Positions 46,553-56,908 of a stretch of DNA of 64,000 nt are shown in pieces. Each line of letters opens with the position of its first letter. Position 1 is the stretch's first letter. The stretch lies in assembly GCA_020205615.1 (NCBI GenBank), contig CM035163.1, positions 52,921,899 to 52,985,898 on the forward strand. Direction: 5' to 3'. A model generated the notes under the pieces. That model made no database searches, was not told the DNA's origin, and saw nothing but the letters and a program-made list of their open reading frames with translations. This stretch comes from Panax quinquefolius (taxonomy: Eukaryota > Streptophyta > Magnoliopsida > Apiales > Araliaceae). The position numbers were made by a program, and so were the translations under genes.

Positions 46553-48898
46553 TGTAAGACCCCACTTTTATAAATAAAGATGAATTTTTCTATAAATATT
46601 ATTTTTGAATATTATGGAATAAATTTGATATAATGTTATAGTTGTGGGTAATATTTATAAATTTTGCAAAGTATGCGAGTTGTTATAAAATATTTCGTTT
46701 GGTCGGGGAATATTCTTTTGTTAGGGAATATTAAATACAATGGCTCAATCATTGGTGGACCCCTGTGAAATTATTGTCGGATTGAGAAAGCGACAAAATA
46801 TTTTATAAAAATAACTTGGCGGAGGTGTTATTCAGATTAAAAGCTGTTGAACTACGGTGGTAAAAATACACGATGTCTGGCGTGGTTGCGTAGTAGCACT
46901 GCGGTATTTATTATTGATCTTACGTGAGAAGTCACTTTCATTTATGCTCAATTATTGCTACACGATAATTCTTTGCATCATATCTCTTATATTATTGATT
47001 CAATTATTGTCACAAGTATCATACGTATAATATGTTATAGTATTAAATCAATAATTGAGACGACAAGTTATAAATGATTAATAATTGTTGAAAGATTAAA
47101 TATGTGTTGATGAAAAAAAAAATGATTTGTGGTAAGTTTGATTATTTTATGGGGGCTCATATGTCATCATCTAAGAGTCTCTTCGTTAATAGTAGATTAC
47201 CTTCGTCGATAATAGTAATTACTTTCGTCGATAGTAATTACCCTTGTGAATAGTATTTACCTTCGTCGATAGTAATTACCTTCGTCGATAGTAATTATCC
47301 TTGTGAATAGTATTTACCTTCGTCGATAGTAATTACCTTCGTCGATAGTAATTACCCTTGTGAATAGTATTTACCTTCGTCGATAGTATTTACCTTCGTT
47401 AATAGTAATTACCTTTACCAGACGTCGAACCACTTGTCGTTTCACATTACAAAGGCGTCGAACCACTTGTCGTTTCACACATAAGGCGTCAAACCGATTC
47501 GTCAAGCCACTTGCCCTTTTCACGGCGGGGTGCTAAGCTAGAAATCTTCTATAAATAGAGGCCTAGGGCTTCATTATTTTTCACGAATTCATTCAAGCTA
47601 TATAGAGAGAGAAAGTATAGAGAATAAGAGAGAAAGAAGAAGAGTATTTTGTTACTACCTGCTCTTTGCGATATTCAATCTCCTACCAAATGTAAGGGGT
47701 GTTATTCTTTCTTATTCATGAGAGAAGCATTGTTATTCCATTGCTTATTATTCTATTGGAATAACTATATCTGTGGTTTACCTATACTTGGTGACATTCT
47801 TCTATGATTACGTTGGAACATCACATGCGTGTGTTTTACAGGACACGGTTAAAATCTTTATTATTACATTGGAACATCACATGCGTGTGTTTTACAGGAC
47901 TGGTTAAAATCTTTATTATTATTACATTGGAACATCTATACATGTGTTTTACAGGACTGGTTAAAATCTTTATTATTACATTGGAATATCCTATCGTGTG
48001 TTTTACAGGATGCGGTTCCATCTTTATTATTACATTGGAACATCCGTCGGTGTGAATTTCACGACATTTGGTTCCGTTATTTATTATTACGTTGGAATAA
48101 CACATGCGCTTGATCTATCGCATGCATGGTGATTTCTTTTGTTATTCCATTCTTTATTATACCCGGTTGGTTAAAACTTTGACTTCTATACTCCATGAAA
48201 TTAGTGGAATATCCTTGATATTTGCGTTTCATCCGATATCTTTTCATGAAATTATTCTTCCGATCATTCTTGAATTTTACTCTACAAAACGAAGATCATA
48301 TTGATAATTTGGACGTTAATAATTCTGGATAAAATAATTCTTGAACTTGTTTTTTATTGAATTCTTATATCATTGTCATCATCCTCATGTTTATATTTTT
48401 TAAACCTTTTAAAACCAAAAAGATAGTAGACTTTATTTTCTACTTGTCTCTTTTAATGGATCAGAATATTCAGCGCATGATTAAAGCGGTTGTCTATTGT
48501 ATTTTATCGGTTTAAAATTATTGAAGACTATTGATAATTTATTACGCATTATCTTAATCATAATATTTCTTCTTTGGGCTAGTTGAGCTCACCCTTTCTT
48601 TCCTTTGTTCTCTTGAGGAAATGATAATATATATTGGCTGGGACAGTATGGGAAGCAGTGATGGTCTGAAGATAGCATTAGTAGTCCTCACTATTACGTA
48701 AAATAGTGTGATAATAAGCTGTAATGAGGACTTTTTGTTTGAGTTTGTATAATATCTAGTAAGCGATATTTGTATTTAAACTCACGGTTTATGTCGTATT
48801 GTATACGACGAGTTATGTTAATAAGTTGTATTTAAATTACATGCCATGTAAGTGTCGACCCAAGATGGGTGATGTATACCTAATTTTGGGGGCGTCAC
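46553..48898 (+). repeat. 5' LTR of the type A element, with internal deletion
   Basis: 2346 bases. Compared with the 3' LTR (2636) it lacks about 290 bases at 48400, where the AGTGCAT repeat block should be. Minisatellite at 47181-47415, TATA box at 47550-47557, CATGCATG repeats at 47811-48090. Confidence 0.92.
47550..47557 (+). promoter_or_regulatory. TATA box, type A 5' LTR
   Basis: TATAAATA ahead of TAGAGAGAGAAAG. It would drive the genomic RNA of this element. Confidence 0.6.
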
Positions 48899-48900
48899 GG

Positions 48901-48915
48901 TCAGTATCGAGCTTA
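48901..48915 (+). other. Primer-binding site, altered
   Basis: TCAGTATCGAGCTTA, matching TTGGTATCGAGCTTA of the outer type B element except at its first bases. It presumably pairs with initiator methionine tRNA. Confidence 0.6.
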
Positions 48916-49079
48916 GGGATATGATCCACAGCTAAGATGTGAGAATAGTACTAGGAGGGGAGGCAGGGGAATACCTTCGCTAGTATGACCTACCTAAGTT
49001 TATGTCTATTTTATTGGTTGGTCGGGAAGATAGGGATAATTTGTTACATGTCAATTAACCTTTTGTTTTGTGGCGATGT

Positions 49080-50185
49080 CGAAAATGACATACGAGAATG
49101 TTGAGAATAGCAATGGGCCTTGAGCGATCGTTGATTCACCACATATCGATAATCGAGGATAATGTGCATCGAAGGCGACAATCCTCATGCAAAACAACAA
49201 CCTTGACCAAATGACGAATGATCAAATGTTCGGAGGCTTTATGCAATTTATGCAACAATGAGCGAGGCGACTCTGTCCAAAAGCGTAGGTGGAAACACGG
49301 AAAACTCTCGAGGCGGTCACCGCTAAACAATTTAAGGAGCTGGGACCCACCGGAGTTTGGGAGAGCCAAAACCACTTGGCGGCGGAAGCATGGATAAAGC
49401 AGATTACCAAGATATTTGATGTCTTGGGATGCTCAGGAAGCAAAAGGTTCCCTTCACGCTTTATGTTCTTGCGTGGAGGCGGATTCTTGGTGGGAATCGG
49501 TAAAAGCGTACTCGACCAATTTGTCTTGAAGATATCTTGGGAGAAGTTCGGGGAGGCTGTTCAACGACAAATACTTTCCTAAAAGTATTCGCCACATGAA
49601 GGAGGGTGTAGTTTATCAAGTTGGAACAAAACAATATGGCCAGTGTCGCGATACGAGGCAAAATTTGCGGAGTTATCACGGTTTCGTCCCACTTGGTGGA
49701 TAATGAAGAGAGAATGGCGCGAATGTTTTTAAGAGGTTTGAAGCCGGGAATCGTCGACATCTTATTTCTCATAAAGCGTGTTTGTATTCGGATGTTGTAA
49801 ATAGGGCTCGATTAGTGGAGCGCGATAATGAGTCAATGACTAAAAGAAGCGGTAAGCAAAATTATAATACCGGTGAGAATAGTCATCGAGGCGGTGACAA
49901 CAAGCGTGGAGGAATCAACGGGCGGATATGGTAACCGCCGGTGGTAATCGGGGCCAAAACAATAAGAATGGACATTTCAAGAAAAGGAGATTCAACAATG
50001 ATGGAAAGGCGTCGACACCGGCACCCATTGTTAAGGAAGGAGAAAGACCACCTATCATATGCTTCAAATGCGGAGGAGAGGGACACATCGATCAAAGCTG
50101 CGTCATCTTGAGTCAAAGCATGTTATAATTGTGGAAGAGAAGGTCACTTAGCTCGATTTTTGTCGTTCTAGAAGATAAATTCGAC
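49080..50185 (+). pseudogene. Gag of the type A element
   Basis: Pieces in three frames. WIKQITKIFDVLGCS at about 49394 is the capsid core. GGQ-poor basic sequence runs 49850-50030. A complete zinc knuckle ICFKCGGEGHIDQSC (C-X2-C-X4-H-X4-C) is encoded at about 50056-50102. A second, CYNCGREGHLARF, follows near 50128 and has lost its last Cys. The start codon is not clear. Gag binds and packages the element RNA. Frameshifts near 49240, 49600 and 49700 prevent a full product. Confidence 0.82.
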
Positions 50186-50900
50186 TAGGATGGAGGCACC
50201 AAAGGCCGTCCGGAAAATTCAAAAGCCAGGTAGTCTGAGGAGAGCATTTGTTGTGACCTCCCAAAGAGCGAGGAATCCGAATGAGGTCATCACGGGTAAG
50301 CTTATCATAAACTCTAATGAAGTCTATACTTTATTTGATCTGGGTTTTACCCATTCTTTTATTTCTCTACTTGCGCTCATCGATTAAATTTGACTCAGGA
50401 GAAATTAGACTTTGACTTATCTGTGGAAACTCCGTTGGGAGAAACCTTCATTACATCCTTTGTTTATAAGTCTTGTTTGGTTCAAATCGGTACCCTCACA
50501 TTACTGTCGATCTTATTTCATTAAAAATACTTGCATTTGGCGTGATTCTAGGGATTGATTGGTTAACTACTTATCATGCAAAAATTGATTATTTTCGTAA
50601 GGTTGTTAGCTTTCATATTCCTAATCAACCTATTATGCGAATTCAAACGACCAAACCATTAAAATCAATCACGGTCATCTCAAGCCATAAAGCTATTCGT
50701 TTATTGAAAAACGGATGTCAAGCTTTCTTAGCTCATGTCATAGATTTAAATAAAAATACGTCGGTTTTAAGCGATATTTCTATTGTTAATAAATTTCTGG
50801 CGTATTCACGAAGAACTTCTGGCCTACCCCCAGGCGTGAAATTGAATTTTGTATCGACCTTGAACCGGTACAAAACCTATTTCCAAAGCCCATATCGAAT
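50186..50900 (+). pseudogene. Aspartic protease of the type A element
   Basis: NPNEVITGKLIINSNEVYTLFDLGFTHSFIS (50275-50370) is the active-site region, but the catalytic D-T-G reads D-L-G. Next, in another frame, LGIDWLTTYHAKIDYFRKVV (50545-50610) is the conserved flap side. Ordinary Ty3 proteases need DTG or DSG, so this copy would be dead even without the frameshifts. Confidence 0.78.
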
Positions 50901-51600
50901 GGCTCTATTGAACTTGAGGAGTTAAAGACCCAAGCTGCGAGGAATTGTTAGACATTGGCTTTATTCGTCCTAGTACTTCTCCTTGGGGTGCTCTGTTCTA
51001 TTCGTGAAGAAGAAAGATGGGAGTATGCGACTTTGTATTGATTATCGGGAGTTGAATCATGTCACCATCAAAAATAGGTATCCATTGCCACGTATTGATG
51101 ACTGTTTGACCCGATTGCAAGAGGCAAATTCTTTTCAAAGATTGATCTTCGTTAGGATATCACCAATTGAAGATTAGAAGCTGCCGACATTCCAAAGGCG
51201 GCTTTCGGAACTCGATGCGGGCATTATGAATTCCTAGTCGTGTCCTTTGGATTGACTAATGCTCCCTCTTTGCCTTCATGGATATGATGAGCCGAGTATT
51301 CGAGGAATATTTAGATCACTTTGTGGTCGTCTTTATTGATGACATCCTTATTTATTCCAAAAGCCGTGAAGATCATGAGCAACACTTGAGGTCGACACTC
51401 CAAAAGCCGTGAATATAAGCTTTATGCCAAGTTGAAGAAATGCGAGTTACGGCTTGAAGAAGTAGCATTCCTTGGGCACGTGGTATCAAGTCATGGAATA
51501 TCATTGACCCGGTGAAGATTGAAGCTATTCAAAAGTGGGAACAACCTAAATCGATGGATGAAGTCACGTAGCTTTCTCGGTTTATTTGGTTATTATCGGA
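50901..51600 (+). pseudogene. Reverse transcriptase of the type A element
   Basis: [20 protein letters not shown] (about 51005-51065) and [15 protein letters not shown] carry the conserved RT entry. The catalytic FIDD is encoded at 51332-51343 in [13 protein letters not shown]. The frame is shifted between them near 51180 and again near 51420. The thumb region continues to about 51600. Confidence 0.85.
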
Positions 51601-52140
51601 GATTCGTGGAAGGATTTTCTCGAATCGCTATTCCATTGACTCGGTGACTCGGAAGATCTGAAAGTTCGGTTGGGGCGAAGAATGTGAGAAGAGTTTTCAA
51701 GAACTCGAGAGGAGACTTATTTTAGCACTTGTTACGACAATACCATCGGCTCGGAGGATTTGTCATCTCTGATGCTTGGGCAAAGGGTTGGGATGTGTTC
51801 TTATGCTGACATGGAAAAGTTATAGCCTATGCCTCATGACGACTCAAAGAATATGAGAGGAATTATCCTACTCATGATCTAGAGTTAGCGGTATTATCTT
51901 TACACTTAAAATTTGGAGGCATTACTTGTATGGGGAGAAAGTGGAGATCTTTACGGATCATAAAAGCCTCAAATATTTCTTCACTCAAAAGGAACTCAAC
52001 ATGCGACAACGGACGTTGGCTTGAATTGTTGAAAGATTATGATCGTACCATCGATACCATCTGGAAAAGCGAGCGTGGTGGCGGCGCATTGAGTAGAAAA
52101 TCATATGCTGAAATCACGAGTGCGATATTGTCAATATAAA
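51601..52140 (+). pseudogene. RNase H of the type A element
   Basis: Same order as at 61191-61760 of the outer element: a FRRFVEG-like block, an SDA-like block near 51770, a HDLELA-like block near 51880, [24 protein letters not shown] near 51955-52010, and a degenerate ALSRKSYAE near 52090. Broken in several places. Confidence 0.78.
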
Positions 52141-53400
52141 GGCCCATTTTGTGTGACTTGCAAAGGATGGAGATAGAATTAAAAAGACTCGAGGGGACGC
52201 GTGTGATGATAGCGAGTATCTGAGTAGAGCAGACTTTAATTGATAAAGTTAAAAATTTGCTCGAGCTACGGACACGGAGGCGATGCGTATGAGGAAGAAA
52301 GTGCGAAGAAGGTGCTATCTTAGGAAGCAAGAATCGATGAAGAAGGAATACTTGAGTCGACTCGGACTTTGTGTTCCTAACGACCACGATTTAAAGTATA
52401 ATATCATGATGGAGGCACTGACACACCATTTGCAATCCATCACAGGGAGTACCAAAATGTATCATGATATTAAATCATACATTTTGGTGGAAGCAATATG
52501 AAGAGAGAGATAGCGTTGTTTATCTCAAGGTGTCTAACTTGTCAGCGAGTTAAAGCGGAGGATCAAGTACCAAAAGGTCCATTGCAACCACTTGAAATTC
52601 GAGAATGGAAGTGGGAGCACATTACCATGGATTTAGATTCTTGGTCTTCCTAAGGTTTCTCAAGGCATTGATGCGATTTGGGTCATTGTTGATAGGTTGA
52701 CCAAGTACGCTCATTTCTTACCGAAATCGAGAAACTTATACACTTGAACGTCTTGCTCATATGTACATAAGCGAGATTGTAAGGCTGCATGGTATCTGCG
52801 GTATCCATAGTTTACGATCGAGACCCAAGATTCACTTCACGATTTTGGGTTAGTTTGCAAAAAGCTATGAGCACGGACTTACGATTTATTTCGGCATATC
52901 ATCCTCGAGACGGACGGACGATCGGAGAGGACTATTCAAACTCTTGAAGATCTATTAAGACTCTGTGTCCTTGATTTCAAGGGGAGTTGGGACAAGTTCT
53001 TACCATTGGTGGAGTTTTCCTACAACAACAGGTTATCAAGCAAGTATTGGCATGGCTCCATTCGAGCGTTGTATGGAAGAAAGTGTCGATTCTCGATTAT
53101 CTTTGGGATGAGGTGGGTGAAGCAACGTTGTTGGGACCAGGAGTTGATACGTATGACTACGGAAAAGATTCAAACGATCAAACAACGTATAAAAACCTCA
53201 CAAAATCGACAAAAAGAGTTATCTTGATCTTCATCGAAAGGGCGTGGAATTCGATATAGGAGATCATGTGTTGTTAAGAGTTGCTCCATGGAAAGGAGTT
53301 ACAAGATTTGGAAAGAGAGGAAAACTTAATCCTCGATTCATCGGTCCATTTTAATCCTCGATCGAGTAGGGGCGTGGCCTATAGACTCGCTTTTTTCTGA
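52141..53400 (+). pseudogene. Integrase of the type A element
   Basis: Zinc region near 52400-52540 ([10 protein letters not shown]), core with [16 protein letters not shown] near 52680, DPRFTSR-like near 52830 and [19 protein letters not shown] near 52920-52980, then ERA-like [13 protein letters not shown] at 53095-53140 and [19 protein letters not shown] at 53280-53335. All the family blocks are there, but in alternating frames. Confidence 0.84.
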
Positions 53401-53429
53401 AATATATCTCGTGTGTTCATAACGTTTTT

Positions 53430-53645
53430 CACATATCTATGTTACGTAAATATGTGAAAGACCCGAACCATATTATTGAGTTAGAACCGGACGAAATAGC
53501 GGAAGATTTGGCGTATGAAGAGGTTCTGTTCAAATTTTGGATAAGAAGGAACATATTCTACGCTCCGAGGTTATACCTCAAGTCAAAGTTTTGTGGAGGA
53601 ACCACGATGTTGAGGAAATGACTTGGGAGTTAGAATCGAAATGAA
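53430..53645 (+). pseudogene. Chromodomain of the type A element
   Basis: [20 protein letters not shown] (53446-53505), a YEEVLFKF block, then LWRNHDVEEMTWELES with its stop near 53640. Chromodomains at the end of Tekay integrases bind modified histone tails and steer insertion into heterochromatin. The final helix (EEMTWELES) is well kept. Confidence 0.82.
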
Positions 53646-53708
53646 ATCAAGGTATCCTTACCTCTTGACATACCGGTGCGTACCCTAATTTCGAGGGCGA
53701 AATTTCAT

Positions 53709-53720
53709 AAGAAGGGAGGT
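53709..53720 (+). other. Polypurine tract of the type A element
   Basis: AAGAAGGGAGGT, directly before TGTAAGACCC. Confidence 0.85.
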
Positions 53721-54713
53721 TGTAAGACCCGACTTTTATAAATAAAGATGAATTTTTCTATAAATATTATTTTTGAATATTATGGAATAAATTTGATATA
53801 ATGTTATAGTTGTGGGTAATATTTATAAATTTTGCAAAGTATGCAAGTTGTTATAAAATATTCGTTTTGGTCGGGGAATATTCTTTTTGTTAGGGAATAT
53901 TAAATACAATAATGGCTCAATCATTGGTGGACCCCCACAATGAAATTATTGTCGGATTGAGAAAAGCGACAAAAATATTTTATAAAAATAACTACGGAGG
54001 TGTTACCGATTAAAAGCTGTTGAACTACGGTGGTAAAAAATGCGATGTCTGGCGTGGTTGCATAGTAGCACACGATATTTATTATTGATCTTACGTGAGA
54101 AGTCACTACCTATGCTCGATTATTACTACGATAATTCTTTGCATCATATCTCTTATATTATTGATTCAATTATTGTTACGAGTATCATCGTATAATATGT
54201 TATAGTATTAAATCAATAATTGAGGCGACAAGTTATAAATGATTAATAATTGTTGAAAGATTAAATATGTGTTGATGAAAAAAAAAATGATTTGTGGTAA
54301 GTTTGATTATTTTATGGGGGCTCATATGTCATCATCTAAGAGTCTCTTTATCGATAGTATTTACCTTCGTCGATAGTAATTACCTTCGTCGATAGTAATT
54401 ACCCTTGCGAATAGTATTTACCTTCGTCGATAGTAATTACCTTTCGTCAATTGTAATTACCCTTGTGAATAGTATTTACCTTCGTCAATAGTAATTACCT
54501 TAAATCGATAGTAATTACCCTTGTGAATAGTATTTACAACCGTCGATAGTATTTACCTTCGTTAATAGTAATTACCTTTACCAGACGTCGAACCACTTGT
54601 CGTTTCACATTCTGGTGCGTCGAACCACTTGTCGTTTCACATTACAAAGGCGTCAAACCAATTCGTCGAGCCACTTGCCTTTTCACACGGCGGGTGCTAA
54701 GCTAGAAATCTTC

Positions 54714-54721
54714 TATAAATA
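54714..54721 (+). promoter_or_regulatory. TATA box, type A 3' LTR
   Basis: TATAAATA with the conserved GA-rich leader after it. If active it would read out into the copia LTR remnant and on towards the outer element's gag-pol on the same strand. Confidence 0.55.
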
Positions 54722-55264
54722 GAGGCCTAGGGCTTCATTATTTTCACGAATTCATTCAAGCTATATAGAGAGAAAGTATAGAGAATAAGAGAAAGAAGAA
54801 GAGTATTTTGTTACTACTTTCTTTGCGATATTCAATCTACTACCAAATGTAAGGGGTGTTATTCTTTCTTATTCAAAGAGAAGCTGTTGTTATTCCATTG
54901 CTTATTATTACATTGGAATAACTTTGTATATGTGGTTTACCCTATACTTGGTGACATTCTTCTATGATTACATTGGAACATCACATGCGTGTGTTTTACA
55001 GGACTGGTTAAAATCTTTATTATTTACATTGGAACATCACATGCATGTGTTTTACAGGACTGGTTCCGTCTTTATTATTCTGTTGGAACATCACATGCGT
55101 GTGTTTTACAGGACTGGTTAAAATCTTTATTATTACATTGGAATATCTATCGTGTGTTTTACAGGATGCTGGTTCCATCTTTATTATTACTGTTGGAACA
55201 TCACATCGGTGTGAATTTCACGACGACTGGTTCCGTTATTTATTATTACATTGGAATAACTTTT

Positions 55265-55288
55265 ATGCATGCGATCTATCGCATGCAT
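55265..55288. repeat. Perfect hairpin ATGCATGCGAT/ATCGCATGCAT
   Basis: Eleven-base arms (55265-55275 and 55278-55288) with a two-base loop, in the transcribed part of the LTR. Related but slightly altered versions are at 44744-44766 and 48103-48127. Confidence 0.85.
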
Positions 55289-56356
55289 GGTGATTTCTTT
55301 TGTTATTCCATTCTTTATTATACCCGGTTGGTTAAAACTTTGACTTCTATACTCCATGAAATTAGTGGAATATCCTTGATATTTGCGTTTCATCCGATAT
55401 CTTTTCATGAAAATATTCTTACGATCATTCTTGAATTTTACTCTACAAAAAGCGATGATCATATTGATAATTTGGGCGTTAATAATTCTGGATAAAATAA
55501 TTCTTGAACTTGTTTTATTGAATTCTTATATCATTGTCATCATCCTCATGTTTATATTTTTTTAAAGTCATACATGGCACGTAGTGCATAGATGGACTTG
55601 GTATGATTATGACGAGAGACTATTGATTGTAATCATGGTAGTAATGTTACAAATGATGTGGTAAAAATCCTCGATTGGTAGTAGTGCATTGATGGGCCGA
55701 TTGTTGGCATGATCATGACCATTAATGAATACACAAATATTCTTGGCCCGTAGTGCATGAATAATTGTGGTCGTGATCTTAAAGAATATCCTTGGTAGTA
55801 GTGCGAGGGGTGATTCGATGATGTGGAATATTTATTAAAGTTTGAGTCTCGGCTATAATGATGATGAAAACCTTTTAAAACCAAAAAGATAGTAGACTTT
55901 ATTTTCTACTTGACTCTTTTAATGGATTGCATATTCATTTGATTAAACTGGTTGTCTATTGTATTTTATCGGTTTAACATTATTGAAGACTATTGATAAT
56001 TTATTACGCATTATCTTAGTCATAATATTTCTTCTTGGGCTAGTTGAGCTCACCCTTTCTTTCTTTATTCTCTTCTTGAAATGATAATATAAATTTGGGG
56101 ACGAGTCGGAAATGAGTGATGGTCACGAAGATAGCATTAGTAGTCCTCACTATTACGTGAAATAGTGTGATAATAATTGTAATGAGGACTTTTTGTTTGA
56201 GTTTGTATAATATCTAGTGAGGCGATATTTGTATTTAAACTCACGATTTATGTCGTATTATATACGACGAGTTATGTTAATAAGTTGTATTTAAATTACA
56301 TACCATGTAAGTGTCGACCCAAGATGGGTGATGTATACCTAATTTTGGGGGCGTCA

Positions 56357-56908
56357 TGGATATACTCTAAGAGTCTTAAGGAATAAGTCAAAGTGTAATT
56401 CATTATATATAAGATACTATGATGATCTCAAGTCTAAGGATCATTTGTACTACTATCACTCTGAGAATTCCTATTGACAGTAAGTAAAACTCCATTAGGT
56501 ATTCCTTAGCGAGTCACGTTCGGTGAACTTATTCTCTAATAAGCACCTACATACTTGCTTTAGTGTCTCCACACAAATGATCGTGAGATCAATCATCCTC
56601 ATTCAACGAAAGCAAAGAACGTATGTACCAATCTATCCGGATTCACTAATCCCCAATTTAGTAATCCAATGATTGGGAACTATTTTAGTTTTAAGCTTTC
56701 TAAGAATTTAGATCTCATTAGAATGATCTCATCATTATTCTAAAAGCGTTGCTTAAAACTATGGGTTTATCACATATTATTAAAACAACACCATGTAGAT
56801 AATAAATGCCTTTAATAAATAATTCTTTTATTAATAAATAAATAAGATTGATTACACAGTATATGCTTTATCATCATACATGATTGGCTTGTATGCATAA
56901 TACTTTCA
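56357..56908 (-). repeat. Copia 5' LTR, outer piece
   Basis: Resumes at GATATACTCTAAGAG, equivalent to 36342 in the other LTR, and runs to the TGAAAGTATTATGC start (minus strand) at 56908, followed by GGTAG. Confidence 0.92.

Larger units (their letters stand above)
46553..56356 (+). mobile_element. Full-length type A chromovirus
   Basis: 9.8 kb: 5' LTR 46553-48898, primer-binding site near 48901, gag-pol 49080-53660, polypurine tract 53709-53720, 3' LTR 53721-56356. It sits inside the copia right-hand LTR. No target duplication is visible: about 118 bases of copia LTR (equivalent to about 36223-36341) and the last two bases of the element's 3' LTR are missing at the right junction. Tekay/Del-like by its integrase and chromodomain. 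Confidence 0.92.
53721..56356 (+). repeat. 3' LTR of the type A element
   Basis: 2636 bases, ending GGGGGCGTCA. The last CA is missing where the copia LTR resumes. Minisatellite 54351-54575, TATA box 54714-54721, CATGCATG repeats 54971-55260, hairpin 55265-55288, AGTGCAT repeats 55560-55830. Confidence 0.92.
35042..56908 (-). mobile_element. Nested Ty1/copia element, GGTAG duplication
   Basis: Minus-strand element whose own sequence is about 9.4 kb, opened by two later type A insertions. GGTAG flanks it on both sides (35037-35041 and 56909-56913). Left LTR 35042-36892 (3' LTR), internal region 36893-42721, right LTR in three pieces (42722-43194, 45840-46552, 56357-56908). Domain order gag, protease, integrase, RT, RNase H is that of copia. 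The LTR 3' end is CTAATA, not CA. The clade (Angela or Tork-like) is a guess. Confidence 0.93.

Noticed and set aside
49136..49443. Minus-strand open frames opposite gag
   Set aside because: Shadows of the gag coding strand; the same shadows occur opposite gag at 58838-59128.
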